DNA of 64,000 bases from Mermis nigrescens (lineage: Eukaryota > Nematoda > Enoplea > Mermithida > Mermithidae), in NCBI GenBank assembly GCA_036768485.1, contig JAVLUZ010000191.1:2454953-2518952 (forward strand), written 5' to 3'. Each line of letters begins with the position of its first letter. Position 1 is the stretch's first letter. The notes under the pieces were generated by a model, which saw nothing but the letters and a program-made list of their open reading frames with translations, had not been told where the DNA came from and ran no database searches. The position numbers were made by a program, and so were the translations under genes. Positions 1-10,110 of the stretch are shown in pieces.

Positions 1-3000
1 GCGCATTCTTTAACCCAAAAGGTAAAACTTCAAATTCATAATGACCAACAGGACATATAAATGCTGTTTTTTCGCGAGATTTATTATCGAGTGGGATTTG
101 CCAGTATCCAGATTTCAAATCTAGTGTGCTAAAATATGCAGCACTGCCTAAAGTATCAAAATAATCGTCTAGTTGCGGAAGAGGATAAACTTGTGTTTTA
201 GTAACGTCATTTAACCGTCGATAATCGACGACTGGCCTTAGGGAACCGTCCTTTTTTCCAATGAGAAATAATGGACTTGCCCATGGGCTAGTTGTAGGTC
301 GAATAATTTTATCCGCAAGCATTTCATTTATAATTTTCTGCATAGATTCCCTTCTAGAATGTACGACACGATAAGTTTTTCCCACAACGGGTGGATTATC
401 CGCTGTATCAATATGATGTTCCATCAAGGGGGTACGACCGAGAGGTTCGTTTTTTAGTGCAAAAATTGAGTCGTATTTTAGACATAATTCACGGATTTGT
501 TGCTGTTGTCTAGAATCAACGGCAGAGCCGTTTAAAGCTTTATTTATTGATGCAAAAAGTTCTGGTGTTCTGTCATCAAAAGATGAGACATGTGACACTA
601 CTTCTGCATCAGAGGTTAAAGAACCTATTATGTCACCAGAGTCAATGCGAATTGGCGCTTTAGAGATGTTACAGACGCGAATAGGTATTAAGGGTTGCGT
701 AGCATCGACTATAGATGGAGCAACAAAAAGTGAAGTTTTTTCCATAAAATCAGGATTTGGTTCGAATAGTGCGAAATCAAAATTGCAAGAACCATGACTT
801 ATATAGCCAGGTGTAATTAATTCATGCCTAGGTTGTATTATAACAGGCTCGGGCAACGAAACATGCACACACACAACACCAGAGGTGGTTGTGTTGGGTT
901 TTGTGCGAAATTGCAATTTTTCATGAGATGAGAGTAAATTAACCTTTATGCCGTTTATAAAAGCACAACGCTCAATAGGATTAACCCACATGAGTGTGGA
1001 TTCGCAAAAATCATATCCTAAAAGCATGTCTTCCGGCAAATGATCAATTATAGCAACTGAGGTAGAAATAGATTGTTCCGCGATGGTTAGAGTCATATTT
1101 ACTTTATAGCGAACGACTGCAGTAATTTCGCCTACACCATGCACAACTTGCGAAACTTGTTTAGGTGGTAAATTAAAACCAAGACGCAAGAATGCAGATG
1201 TGGTCATCATGGTGACCTGTGAACCTGTATCTATGAGAGCAGGTACATCAACGCCATGAACTTTGACGAGAATAGTGGGTAAATTAGTTCCAGTGTGGCT
1301 TACAATAGGAATATTAGGATCTAACGTCTTCGAAGAAGGTAAATTAATTTTTTCATAAGTTGCTAGACGACGTTGTAAACGTTCGTACTCTTCGAGAAAT
1401 TCTTGCGACGCGAATAGATTGGGATGCGCGCTAGATTCTGGCCCTTTCGCAGTAACTGTGTTTACATCATGAGGAGATGTAAGGGTTGGCTGCGGTGGGG
1501 GCGCATTCATGGTGGGCTGGTTATCTGCGGTATATGTAACATAAGGGCGATTAAAATTATTGTCGTTGCGATAGTTCGAGTTATAGTATGTCCCACGCTG
1601 TTCATTTGGAAATTGTACAAAAGGTGTATTTTGGCGCGATTGATTATTATAGCGATTGTCGTAACGCGAATTTTGATAATTAGCACGCGAATTTTGGTAA
1701 TAATCATTACGATTTTGCCGAAAATTCGATCGTGATTGCTTTGATTCAAAGCGATTATCATTATTTGCATAGTTAAATGAGCGATGTTGACTAGGGTTAC
1801 GATATCGTGATTGAGATTGATGTCTATTTTGCGAATTCGAACGCGATGGCGAACGATTTTGACGCGAAAAAGAACGCGATTGGCTGCGATTGCGAGCCTT
1901 AGAATTATTATTTCGCTCTGCTTGATTGTTCTGATTAGTATTATTAGTTACTTCTTGCCTTTGACGCGTGAAACATTCCTCATAAATGTGACCTATGCGC
2001 TTGCAAAAGGTGCAATATTTACGAGAAGAACTTTCTGGTTTCTCAGCACGCGATGAGCGATGAAACGTTTTATAACGTGAGCGATTTGAATCAGTTTGAT
2101 TAATTGCGCGAGGGGTATCTTTAGGTACTGCGCTGCCTACGGGAGCAGCTGTTACCGATACATAAGGCGTTACTGCCTTTTTATCCTCAAATTCTTTGTT
2201 AGCAAATTCAGCGCTTAGCGCATTATCCAAAAATTCAGCTAATGATGCCCTAGGTTTTTTGTGATATGCCTCTTTCGAAATGTGTGGTAATAAACCTTCT
2301 TTTAGCTGATGTCGCATTAAATTATTGAAATGTGGCGAATCAATTTCAAGGTAAGGATCAGACTTAATTAATTCTTCGCGAAGCGAGAGATAATAAGCTT
2401 TAACCGATTCGTTAGGCTGCTGTTTGTGTGACAAAAAACGATTAAAGAGCGCACCGGTGTCCATTGGACAAAATTCGGCTATTAGCGCTTGTTTCGTTTT
2501 TGAATACGATTGTTGTATGTCAGCAGGTAACGAACGGTATAAACGCAAAACATAAGGATCAAGAAATCCAGTAGCGAATTTTAAACGATCAGCTTTGTCA
2601 ATATCATAGGTATTGGCAAGCGATTCAAATTCTGCAAAATATGCTTTCATATCCGATTTATCGCCATCAAAAAATTTTTTATTAGCAATTGCAAATTGCA
2701 TTTGCTGCAAAAATGGTCCGCGATTCAAGGAATCAGCGAGACGCGAGTCACCACGAGAGCTTTCAGATGAAGAACCTGAACTATGCCGATGACGTCGTCT
2801 GCGCGATCGACTTTTGCGACGCGAGCGACGGCTGCGCGGGCGATCATAGCTGTTAGATGAGCTTTCGTCAGAAAATTTTACATGTCTTCTCCTACTAGAT
2901 GATTCAGGTGGAGGTGCAGATTCGGTGTTAATGCCAGATAGATTTATCTCAACAGGTTGCATTTCGATATTGGAAGAATGCAAAATATTATTATTAAGTG

Positions 3001-3286
3001 GTATTTCCACATTTATGGGATTAGGTACATAGCTATTAGGTAAATTTTCGCCTTGAGGTGGAAAATATTGCAGCGGAGGAGGATTCAATTGCTGCTGCGA
3101 GTTCGTAGTAGAAGAGCTAGGTACGAAAGAAGGCGCATTACGATTTAAAGACAGCGAAGGTCGAGATCGCGACGTCTGCGAAATCGATACCGACGGCTGC
3201 GAAATCGTAGGTATATTTTCCGAAAAACCCGAGTTTTGCACTGGTTGCAAACCCGTGTTTAAAGGATTCTGTGACAAATTAGACAT
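1..3286 (-). CDS. Ty3/Gypsy Gag-Pol ORF2 (nucleocapsid, protease, start of RT), partial
   Basis: This frame stays open from its ATG to the left edge, so the 3' part of pol lies outside the window. The order is a Ser/Arg-rich stretch, a capsid-like region (KQQPNES and YYLSL), a zinc knuckle C-x2-C-x4-H-x4-C (KYCTFCKRIGHIYEEC), a basic Arg/Ser/Asn/Gln linker, a retropepsin-like protease (ALIDTGSQVTMM, catalytic Asp in DTG) and the first part of reverse transcriptase (PVVDYRRLNDVTKTQ, then LDLKSGYWQIPL). The YxDD box falls outside the window. The product would act in virus-like particles to package and reverse-transcribe the element's RNA. The lack of stops over nearly 1,100 codons suggests a recent insertion. 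A decayed copy of the same family lies at 28.3-33.9 kb. Separation of the two gag ORFs could be genuine translational frameshifting or a mutation. Confidence 0.88.
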   Translation of the reverse strand, partial: MSNLSQNPLNTGLQPVQNSGFSENIPTISQPSVSISQTSRSRPSLSLNRNAPSFVPSSSTTNSQQQLNPPPLQYFPPQGENLPNSYVPNPINVEIPLNNNILHSSNIEMQPVEINLSGINTESAPPPESSSRRRHVKFSDESSSNSYDRPRSRRSRRKSRSRRRRHRHSSGSSSESSRGDSRLADSLNRGPFLQQMQFAIANKKFFDGDKSDMKAYFAEFESLANTYDIDKADRLKFATGFLDPYVLRLYRSLPADIQQSYSKTKQALIAEFCPMDTGALFNRFLSHKQQPNESVKAYYLSLREELIKSDPYLEIDSPHFNNLMRHQLKEGLLPHISKEAYHKKPRASLAEFLDNALSAEFANKEFEDKKAVTPYVSVTAAPVGSAVPKDTPRAINQTDSNRSRYKTFHRSSRAEKPESSSRKYCTFCKRIGHIYEECFTRQRQEVTNNTNQNNQAERNNNSKARNRSQSRSFSRQNRSPSRSNSQNRHQSQSRYRNPSQHRSFNYANNDNRFESKQSRSNFRQNRNDYYQNSRANYQNSRYDNRYNNQSRQNTPFVQFPNEQRGTYYNSNYRNDNNFNRPYVTYTADNQPTMNAPPPQPTLTSPHDVNTVTAKGPESSAHPNLFASQEFLEEYERLQRRLATYEKINLPSSKTLDPNIPIVSHTGTNLPTILVKVHGVDVPALIDTGSQVTMMTTSAFLRLGFNLPPKQVSQVVHGVGEITAVVRYKVNMTLTIAEQSISTSVAIIDHLPEDMLLGYDFCESTLMWVNPIERCAFINGIKVNLLSSHEKLQFRTKPNTTTSGVVCVHVSLPEPVIIQPRHELITPGYISHGSCNFDFALFEPNPDFMEKTSLFVAPSIVDATQPLIPIRVCNISKAPIRIDSGDIIGSLTSDAEVVSHVSSFDDRTPELFASINKALNGSAVDSRQQQQIRELCLKYDSIFALKNEPLGRTPLMEHHIDTADNPPVVGKTYRVVHSRRESMQKIINEMLADKIIRPTTSPWASPLFLIGKKDGSLRPVVDYRRLNDVTKTQVYPLPQLDDYFDTLGSAAYFSTLDLKSGYWQIPLDNKSREKTAFICPVGHYEFEVLPFGLKNA

Positions 3287-3323
3287 CACAGGCGCGCGAT
3301 TTGTACAACTTTGAGTTATATTT

Positions 3324-4100
3324 TCAGGAACGGTTTCGCGAAGGTGAGCGTGAATTTGACGCTCTGTTGCTAGTAGACAACAGTGAAGATGCACGATGCG
3401 TACTTTGCGCACGATTCGCAGTTTGTGCATTGAATTCAGAAAAATTTGCGCTATCGATTGAGTGGTTAACGCGCTCAGATGGATTACTCTCTATGCGATT
3501 CAGAACTGGTTGGGGTTTAAGCATAGTGCTTAGCTCCAGACGCAGTTTACGCATTTCATCCGCATTTGCCTTTTTATCTTGTTCAAAGCGCGTAGAAAGA
3601 TCCGAAAATTGTAAATGAATAGCTTGTAGAGCTTTCAAAAGAAGATCATTAGTCGCATTAGCATTAGCACGCTCTTGGTCGGCATTTATGCTGTGACTAT
3701 GATTACTTTCGACGTCAGAATCGGGATTTTCGCGTTCCGAACTGGTTTCAGGATTATTCGCTGTGTTATGAGTAGTCGTATTATCAATCATTGTATGATT
3801 TGATGAATTATCAATGTTAGGGTCCGATCTAGTTATCGAAGTTTGATTAATGCGCGATCGCACAGTTGTCAATAACAATTCATCATCGGACTGTGTATTA
3901 CTCGCGGCATTTAGTGACGCGGGTAATTTATCATTATTTGCCGTAGTAGTTACGTCTTTCGTAATTGTGTCATTACTCGCAGAATTACTCGCGCTATTAG
4001 AGTCAACAGGCGCGGTAGGTAATTGGCGAGTTGAAGTAGGTGGCGTAGAAGGTTTTTTCAATTTAGCGGGCGGTGTCCGCAAAACCTTTTTTCCTGCCAT
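3324..4100 (-). CDS. Gypsy gag ORF1, N-terminal part
   Basis: A 258-residue protein begins MAGKKVLRTPPAKLKKP. It is rich in Ser, Asn and Thr, with a predicted coiled-coil-like stretch near residues 155-190 (LLKALQAIHLQFSDLSTRF). It has no enzyme motif. It lies directly upstream of ORF2 in a frame shifted by one, which fits the N-terminal part of Gag. The same composition and order recur in the decayed copy near 33.6-33.9 kb, which supports assignment to the same element rather than to a host gene. A role as the membrane- or assembly-domain part of Gag is inferred from position only. Confidence 0.65.
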   Translation of the reverse strand: MAGKKVLRTPPAKLKKPSTPPTSTRQLPTAPVDSNSASNSASNDTITKDVTTTANNDKLPASLNAASNTQSDDELLLTTVRSRINQTSITRSDPNIDNSSNHTMIDNTTTHNTANNPETSSERENPDSDVESNHSHSINADQERANANATNDLLLKALQAIHLQFSDLSTRFEQDKKANADEMRKLRLELSTMLKPQPVLNRIESNPSERVNHSIDSANFSEFNAQTANRAQSTHRASSLLSTSNRASNSRSPSRNRS

Positions 4101-5739
4101 TTTAGGAATAAAGAATGTCCAAAAATCTGACCTTGGGTAAAATGAATTTCAATACGTCGAAATTTTTCCCAAAACAAATGTTCCGAATTTGGCCTTTGTC
4201 GATCCGAAAAACAGGTTTTTCCACGTAAATAGTACTTCCTTACGTGAAGTAAGATATACCAGACGTGAAATGATCGAAAACAGGTAGGACTAAGCCTAAT
4301 GCGCAAGAACGTGTACGTGGTTAGAAAAACTGGTAGGTAAAAACTTTCGTCATCTAGGTTTTTACCAAGAGAGAAAAAATGATGAATCGTCGCCTGAGGG
4401 CCGACGTTTATAGAAAAATGCGAGCGTGAGAGCTGCCTTCGCCGATAAAGGTTCGACGGAAATAGAAAAATAACAATGGCTTTACCACAATACACAAAAT
4501 CTTTACCATGGACGCTTACTTAAATTGCGCACTGCCACGATCGCGGTCGATACAACAACAAAGGTGAACGAAACGTTACACATTTTTAGATGGCCAAAAT
4601 GATGATTTTTGGATCGAAAAATAATTTTACGATGATTGATCAGCTCGGCTGTAGCTAGCAGCCTAAAGGAGGCAACGTCCAATGTAAATGTAGCCGGTTC
4701 GATCTGGGTCTAAAGAATCATCACAGATACGAACCGTACTAACATTCACCTGTGAGATTTACCTAGGTACGTAGGTACTTAAGTCTACGCTTAGTGCTGG
4801 CCCCGATCGCGCGGCTCTGAATGGCTTTCGATCTTTGGACCGCTTACAGACCTTACGGCTTCGATCCCCTCAGCCCTACTATTGCTGGCTGCTTTTTGTC
4901 GGGTGATCTCAGCAGCTACGCCCTAAGACCTAAGGCTACCTACCTAGTCTCGGAATTTGCCGTGGAGGTCAGTTGACCTATCTCAAGCTCAAGTTGTTAT
5001 TTAACTTATTTTCAATCAGTGCCTTGAACGAAATGTTTTTGGTTCCTAATTTGTGTAGCACGCTGAACAATGAAAACAACAACAACGAGCTCTATGCTGA
5101 TGAATCATCCCTAAAGATTAAATAATATTTTTGATCGATTTTTTTGGCTTGAGAAATAAAATATGATCTTCGAATAAAATAAGCTATCATACGGAATTTA
5201 CCTATCAGTCCACTAAAACGGGTGGAAGTCCTCAACGAAGGGATGTAGCCGACCTTACCCTCGGTATAGCCAGAAACCACTGGGTAGGTTTTTTTCTATG
5301 TATTTATTCGACGAAGAAATCACGGCCTATAGCCGGACAAAAGCAAAAGAAAAACGAAAACGTACGGAATATGTCGACGTACGACTGGCTAACGAAAAGC
5401 AAAAACGCCAGACTACTCTACAACGTTAAGTACACTGGCCTCAGGGGCCATTACAGTAAAATAAAACAACGATCAATTTAACGTAATACTGAAATGACTT
5501 TTATCTCAGATCGAATGTTCTCAATTACACAAGCGGTATGCATGAAACAATTACTATTATCATACACTTAACTCTACGATACCGGACAAGTATCTAATTG
5601 TTTTTTATTGTTGAAAATTTGGGGAAATAATGGGAAGACCGAAGGCATAGCCCACAGTGCACCGTCATAGACAGCTACTAGTATTGGCTATGTAATGGCT
5701 ATCGCGAACTGCTAAGGCAGGTTCGCCTACCGTGTAACT
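4101..5739. other. No supported gene; probable 5' leader/LTR of the Gypsy element plus unassigned sequence
   Basis: The 5' LTR and primer-binding site of the minus-strand Gypsy element should lie here. I could not fix a TG...CA boundary or match a tRNA primer by eye. Short open frames present have no family motif. Confidence 0.3.
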
Positions 5740-6065
5740 CTCGCAGTTACATGTAGACTGAAACATCATGATTATAATATCGTGCATTGGCAGTGAACTT
5801 ATAATAAGCGCATTGGCGAAGCATTTTTATGATTGACGCATTTTTTGAATGGCGAAGCAACAATAGCATTAGATTGATAATTTTGAGGCGCATACTTAAT
5901 ATACATATTGGAAAAAGAATGATGGCTGCCCCGGTAATGAACAGACAAGTAATATCGCGCATTGGCGAAGCATTTTTTATAATCGACGTCTTTTGTTGAC
6001 TGGTGAAGCAGCAATAGCATTAAATTGATAATTCTGAGGCGCACGCGCGCCAGGATTTTAACCAA
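5740..6065 (+). repeat. Polinton TIR-like repeat block (remnant)
   Basis: It contains two copies of a module reading like ATCGCGCATTGGCGAAGCA and TTATAATAAGCGCATTGG, the same module that fills the inner part of the Polinton TIRs at 34.0-34.2 and 44.2 kb. Positions 5990-6060 also match, in inverse orientation, 44163-44235 (TTAAATTGATAATTCT followed by GCGCCAGGAT). The outer TIR sequence is not found here, so this is a damaged end. Its orientation points the element body to the right, toward the TBP-like and F-box genes. Confidence 0.7.
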
Positions 6066-6159
6066 TTAGTACTATAACTTTAGAAATAGAGGGCGGATTG
6101 GGCTGAAATTTTCATAGTAGGGTGGTTTTATGTTACATGTGTTATCTTATTGTTATCAG

Positions 6160-6480
6160 CATGTAATCTACACTATGCCGATTTTTGTATACACTTCCTA
6201 ATATAGCACCATATTTCAAGACCCAATGCTGTGATGTTGTTCAAATTGTTAGGATATGATGTATATAGGCAAGGCATGCTATATACGGAATTTCAGCGCG
6301 CAGCCTACAGTACACCAGTTTACTTTACGCTTTCTCATATAGCACTATATTTGAAGACGTAGAGGGCAGATTTGGCTCAAATTTTCAAAGTACGTTAGGT
6401 TTACTTAGGTATGCTATGTACAAAATTTTAGCGCACAACCTACAGTATGCTGATTTTTAATTTACACTGTCTTTACATTG
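6160..6480. repeat. Degenerate tandem repeat, period about 136 bp
   Basis: Three related segments begin near 6167, 6302 and 6438. They share CTACAGTA..CC/TGATTTT and the following ATATAGCACTATATTTGAAGAC-like block. A second shared block (AGAGGGCRGATTKGGCTSAAATTTTC) sits at about 6085 and 6360. No coding potential is seen. Confidence 0.5.
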
Positions 6481-6619
6481 CTTGATTTTTTACCAGTACT
6501 TGTCTAATGATGCCATTAGGGGTTATTTTTGCCCAAAAATAAGCAACCAGTATAGGCGAACATTGCTCAAATTTAATTATCATGCAATTTTGAGCTTCTC
6601 GAAGTTTATCAGAAAACGC

Positions 6620-7475
6620 CTGAAAAAGGGCGATGTTTGCCTGCTGTTCAATTTGTGGAAAGTTTTAAGCCCTGAAGCTAGGGTTAACTTTACAAACCTA
6701 CATACAAAATCCACTAATGAACACATAACTTCATCCATGTCATCAGTATTGATCTTAAAATTTGCAAACTTTGTAATATTTTTTGTAAAGTTTGGAATAT
6801 TTTTTCGTAAAGTTTGGAATATTGTTTGTAGAATTTGGAATATTTTTTGTAAAGTTTGGAATATTTTTTGTAAAGTTTGAAATATTTTTTGTAAAATTTG
6901 GAATATTTTTTGTGAAGTTTGAAAATTTTTTTGTAAAATTTGAACTGAATTTTACATGCTTAAGCATAGTACTTTTGCAAAGTTTGGAATATTTTTTGTA
7001 AAGTTTGGAATATTTTTTGTTAAATTTGGAAAATTTTTTGTAAAGTTTGAAATATTATGTATCTAATCTGCATTTATCAAGCATTGATGAAACTATTTTA
7101 TATGCTCTTTGCAACTCATGCGCCTGTTTTGCACCTGTAAGGATTAATTTTCCGCTGGTGAATAGCCAAAATGTTACATTGCAAAATTTTTACACTAATC
7201 CATAAAACAGTTCTACTTCAAACATGTATTTTCTTTTCACCAGCTCATAAAATTTACAAAGATTTATGCGGAACCCTAAATTTGCCAAAATTGCAAACAT
7301 ATGAGGTTTCACCTTTAAATCATCACTTTCAGCATTTAATATATTTACATGCCTGGAAAAGGGCGATATATGCCTGCTATTTAAATAGGGGTGGAAGGGA
7401 ATTTTTAAGCCCTGAGGCTAGGTTTTACTTTGCAAACCTCCACACAGAAGTGATTAATGAATATATAACTTCATC
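6620..7475. repeat. Direct repeat pair (about 120 bp) flanking the AT minisatellite
   Basis: The segment at about 6620-6740 (AAAAGGGCGATGTTTGCCTG, then AGCCCTGAAGCTAGG and AACTTCATC) recurs at about 7350-7475 with substitutions. The two copies bracket the minisatellite, which suggests a local duplication. The open frames across them are not convincing genes. Confidence 0.55.
6770..7060. repeat. AT-rich minisatellite TTTGTAAAGTTTGGAATATT
   Basis: A unit of about 19-20 bp is repeated roughly a dozen times, with a short unrelated break near 6945-6975. The reverse complement of the same unit forms the array at 40060-40315. Both arrays lie downstream of a TBP-like gene when read in that gene's direction. 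Confidence 0.85.
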
Positions 7476-7737
7476 TATGAGTGTAGGCTAAGAACGTGTA
7501 TAAGCGTTGTTTTGTTATGCCCGATTGCATGACGTCATAGGCGAATTTCGCGTAATTGGCCGTTGTAGCTGTCTCGACGTCCACATCGAAGGGTTGATTT
7601 CGCAACTCCTTTCCGACCTATTGCACCTTCTCGGCAAGTTCTCAGTACAATAAATCATCGAATCGTGCGCCCATAATGTAAAGCCGAAGAAATCGTAACA
7701 CATAATTCGTAGCAATTTCGGCCATCTAAAAATTTTA

Positions 7738-8241
7738 CTATTCTAAAATACAACGCACAATAGCAAATGCACGAAACAGTTCATATTTGTGTTCAGCACC
7801 GGTAACAAAAAATTTGCCCTTATGAAAAATAACAGCAGTAACGGCGGGTTTAAACAGTTTCAGAGTGAGCCCTGGAAAAATTTCTGGCTCGTAAAAACAG
7901 TAGGTAGAGCATTTCTTGTACAGTTTAGGCAAATCTACGGGTTTATCGGCTTTGCAAGAACCAACAAAATTCTGCACTTTGAAGTGCAAAATGCGAATAT
8001 TAGGTATCTTCAACGTTTCGATGGCTTTAAGCAAGGCTTGGCGTCCTTCTTCGGAGCTTTTTGTCGCCGTAGAGACCATCTTGCCCGACTTGAAAAGCAG
8101 AACCGTTGCTTTTGGGTCAATCAGCTTGAGGCTCAACCCTGGGAACCGTTTATGAACGCGTAAATTATGCACTTTCGCAAATTCTCCTAAATCCAGAGGA
8201 GTTTTTAAATCAGCACAGCAGACAACGTTGCACACAGACAT
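7738..8241 (-). CDS. Divergent TATA-binding-protein-like protein, intact
   Basis: This 167-residue protein has the two-repeat saddle layout of TBP. Repeat 1 spans about 3-79 (KRFPGLSLKL, VLLFKSGKMVSTATKS) and repeat 2 about 84-166 (FKVQNFVGSCK, YEPEIFPGLTLKLF, VIFHKGKFFVTGAEHK). The four phenylalanines that kink TATA DNA in TBP appear kept at F33, F50, F122 and F139. TBP recruits RNA polymerase to promoters in the nucleus. I chose the second in-frame ATG because the TBP fold starts there; an ATG at 8340 would add 33 residues without similarity. It is clearly too divergent to be an ordinary animal TBP. A related broken gene sits inside the Polinton at 39.5-40.1 kb, and the surrounding repeats are Polinton-like, so an element-borne origin is likely. 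TATAAATT lies 27 bp upstream. It is divergent from the F-box gene. Confidence 0.85.
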   Translation of the reverse strand: MSVCNVVCCADLKTPLDLGEFAKVHNLRVHKRFPGLSLKLIDPKATVLLFKSGKMVSTATKSSEEGRQALLKAIETLKIPNIRILHFKVQNFVGSCKADKPVDLPKLYKKCSTYCFYEPEIFPGLTLKLFKPAVTAVIFHKGKFFVTGAEHKYELFRAFAIVRCILE

Positions 8242-8350
8242 TATGGCGGGAACTTCTGAATTTTTTAAATTTATACTTAAACTTGTAGCTACAAGTTTTG
8301 TAGCTACAAAGCAGACTAGAAAAGGCCGTGTTTTCATCATTTTCTCAAAA
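8242..8350. promoter_or_regulatory. Divergent promoter region with TATAAATT and paired palindromes
   Basis: About 109 bp separate the TBP-like start and the F-box start. On the minus strand TATAAATT (8268-8275) is placed for the TBP-like gene. Near 8283-8308 the palindrome TTGTAGCTACAA occurs and its TGTAGCTACA core repeats after a short spacer. Such a paired palindrome could bind a dimeric regulator serving both genes. This is inference. Confidence 0.5.
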
Positions 8351-9280
8351 ATGGAAAACTTGCCCTATCACGTTCTCTTGCTTATTTTCTCATATTTGGG
8401 AATCAATGAACGAGTCACCTGCGAATCTGTGTGCAAGCGGTGGCTGTATGTTTTGCGGAATTTTGTTGGCCCGATCCAACAGAAGCTGATTTTACACGTC
8501 AAAATCATTGAAAGTATTCGATACAATAATTACACGAGTGGTCTTTTTTCCGCCGGCAACCCCTACAATGACCCAGCGCTATACCCCGTCGTAGGAGGCC
8601 CAAAGGTCGAGCTGATGGTCGCACGTCACAAAGGGAATCGCGCCCTAAAGGGGAAACACAATCGCTACGTCACCGATGCCCTGGAAAGATGCAACCCCGA
8701 AGTTTTGTCATTATCGAACATTGATATTAATGCCTATTGGGGAAGCCGCGTTTTAAATCGATTTTTGCAGTCGAATTCGCAGAAACGCTCGCTAATTTTA
8801 CATGACGCCCGCCTAAAGCTCGAATTTTGGCCCATGGCTGCCTCCAAACCCCTCAATATGCTCGTCATGAGCCATCTTCACCTCAACTCTCATTTTCCAG
8901 AATTTGTTCGCCGCCTCAACCCAGAAAAAATAGTGCTTATCCATGTCATTGTGCCTACGGACTACAATGCTGTACTCTATGCCTCCATGATTCAAGCCAC
9001 TCGCCTTACTTTTCTGTCTCTCGATTTTGCCGACGAACGAATTTCCGAAAATCCCCATCAAAAAGTTTCAGTACGCGATTGTTTCGAAAATATTGTTCAG
9101 TTTTTGTATTTTGATAATCGCGATACTTCGATCACTCTATGTTTTAATTTATCGCAAATTTACGAAAATGATGAAGAATTTAACGACTTTATTGTTCAGT
9201 ATTTTGATCGTGTTAATTTGTACATACTGGACGCGAAACGTCATGCTTCCGGTCTAATTTGTTTTTTTTGGTTTTATTAG
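8351..9280 (+). CDS. F-box protein
   Basis: A 309-residue protein starts MENLPYHVLLLIFSYLG. The first 40 residues are a clear F-box (LPYHVLLLIFSYLG...ESVCKRWLYVL), the part that binds Skp1 in SCF ubiquitin ligases. The rest has Leu-rich stretches without a recognised substrate domain and ends in an aromatic tail (CFFWFY). I chose this ATG because the F-box begins four residues later; an upstream in-frame ATG at 8228 overlaps the TBP-like gene on the other strand. The gene is uninterrupted and its codon use is less AT-biased than the flanks. It lies in a Polinton-related remnant next to a TBP-like gene, so it may be captured cargo or a host gene. The sequence does not decide. Confidence 0.8.
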   Translation: MENLPYHVLLLIFSYLGINERVTCESVCKRWLYVLRNFVGPIQQKLILHVKIIESIRYNNYTSGLFSAGNPYNDPALYPVVGGPKVELMVARHKGNRALKGKHNRYVTDALERCNPEVLSLSNIDINAYWGSRVLNRFLQSNSQKRSLILHDARLKLEFWPMAASKPLNMLVMSHLHLNSHFPEFVRRLNPEKIVLIHVIVPTDYNAVLYASMIQATRLTFLSLDFADERISENPHQKVSVRDCFENIVQFLYFDNRDTSITLCFNLSQIYENDEEFNDFIVQYFDRVNLYILDAKRHASGLICFFWFY

Positions 9281-9349
9281 TAAGAAGACACAAAGTAATT
9301 ATTACGATTGCGCAAAATAATTTTGTTTGAACATTTATAATTTACAGCG

Positions 9350-9740
9350 ATCCAATCGAGTATATTTTTTTTTGCACATGCAAATTTTTTTTCTTTGTAT
9401 ATTTTGCACATGCAAATTTTTGTGTAGTATAATATGGTACAGTAGCGATTTTAGAGTGGTAAAAACACAGTTGTTCGACTTTTGGTAGTGTATTTTAGCT
9501 AATTTCTTGGTCTCTAAGGGCAAAAATCACAAAGAATCGTCTTAAAATTACAGATATATAGAACACACAATTACCCATTTCGAATTTAATTTTACGAATT
9601 TCGGACTTTTTTGCAATTTTTGTCTTCCCAAAAATCTTTGTACATGTACAAATACGGTCGCGAAAGGTCTTTGTACATTGGGAAAAATCTTTGCGGGGTA
9701 CAAAAAACACTGGGGGTGAGAGAGGGGCATCACTCCTCTG
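9350..9740 (+). repeat. Interspersed repeat family A (TGTACATGTACA type)
   Basis: It shares ATGGTACAGTAGCGATTTTA, TTCGACTTTGGTAGTGTATT and TTTGTACATGTACAAA with the blocks at 55190-55660 and 58480-58860. No terminal repeat or coding region was resolved, so it is a non-coding dispersed repeat of unknown class. Confidence 0.65.
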
Positions 9741-10110
9741 AAGAGTCAACCGGACAGGTTCTGTACGGCGATTTCGAGCCGATGGAACGTTTTTTGCATC
9801 ATTTTTGAAATCAAAGCAGTAAAAACGTCAAAATTTTTCCGGCGCTTCGCGCCAAATTACTACTATTCAGTAATTTTTACTCAGGAAGCACCCAAAATTG
9901 ATAGTTTCGCATTTTTTATTGTTAAAAGTGATATAATGCAGTCAAAACGGACCAAAAATGCTTTTAAAATGCGATATTACCACAAAAAAAACGTTTTATA
10001 TGGTATTTTGACCATTTTGATCGTTAAAACAGCAAAAAATCGTGAACGTTAATTTTTCTGTCTGGGATTTTTGGGATTTCACCCCCGCCCCTGCCGACCC
10101 TGACCCTATG
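9741..10110 (+). repeat. Interspersed repeat family B, copy 1
   Basis: It is similar over about 400 bp to 63440-63850. Shared segments include GTCAAAATTTTTCCGGCGCT, AAAGTGATATAATGCAGTCA-like sequence and the terminal CTGCCGACCCTGACC. It is non-coding. Confidence 0.7.

Noticed and set aside
1424..2056. Plus-strand open frames over the Gypsy gag
   Set aside because: They are antisense to the long, motif-bearing minus-strand frame and have low-complexity Ile/Arg composition typical of shadows.
4058..4495. A 145-codon minus-strand frame before gag
   Set aside because: It overlaps the gag start in another frame, has no motif, and lies in the expected leader or LTR.
6482..7001. Phe/Asn-rich frames in the AT minisatellite
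   Set aside because: They are direct translations of the 19-20 bp repeat.
7738..8241. TBP-like protein as the host's own TBP
   Set aside because: Host TBP cores are strongly conserved in animals; this sequence keeps only the fold positions and lies in Polinton-related sequence.
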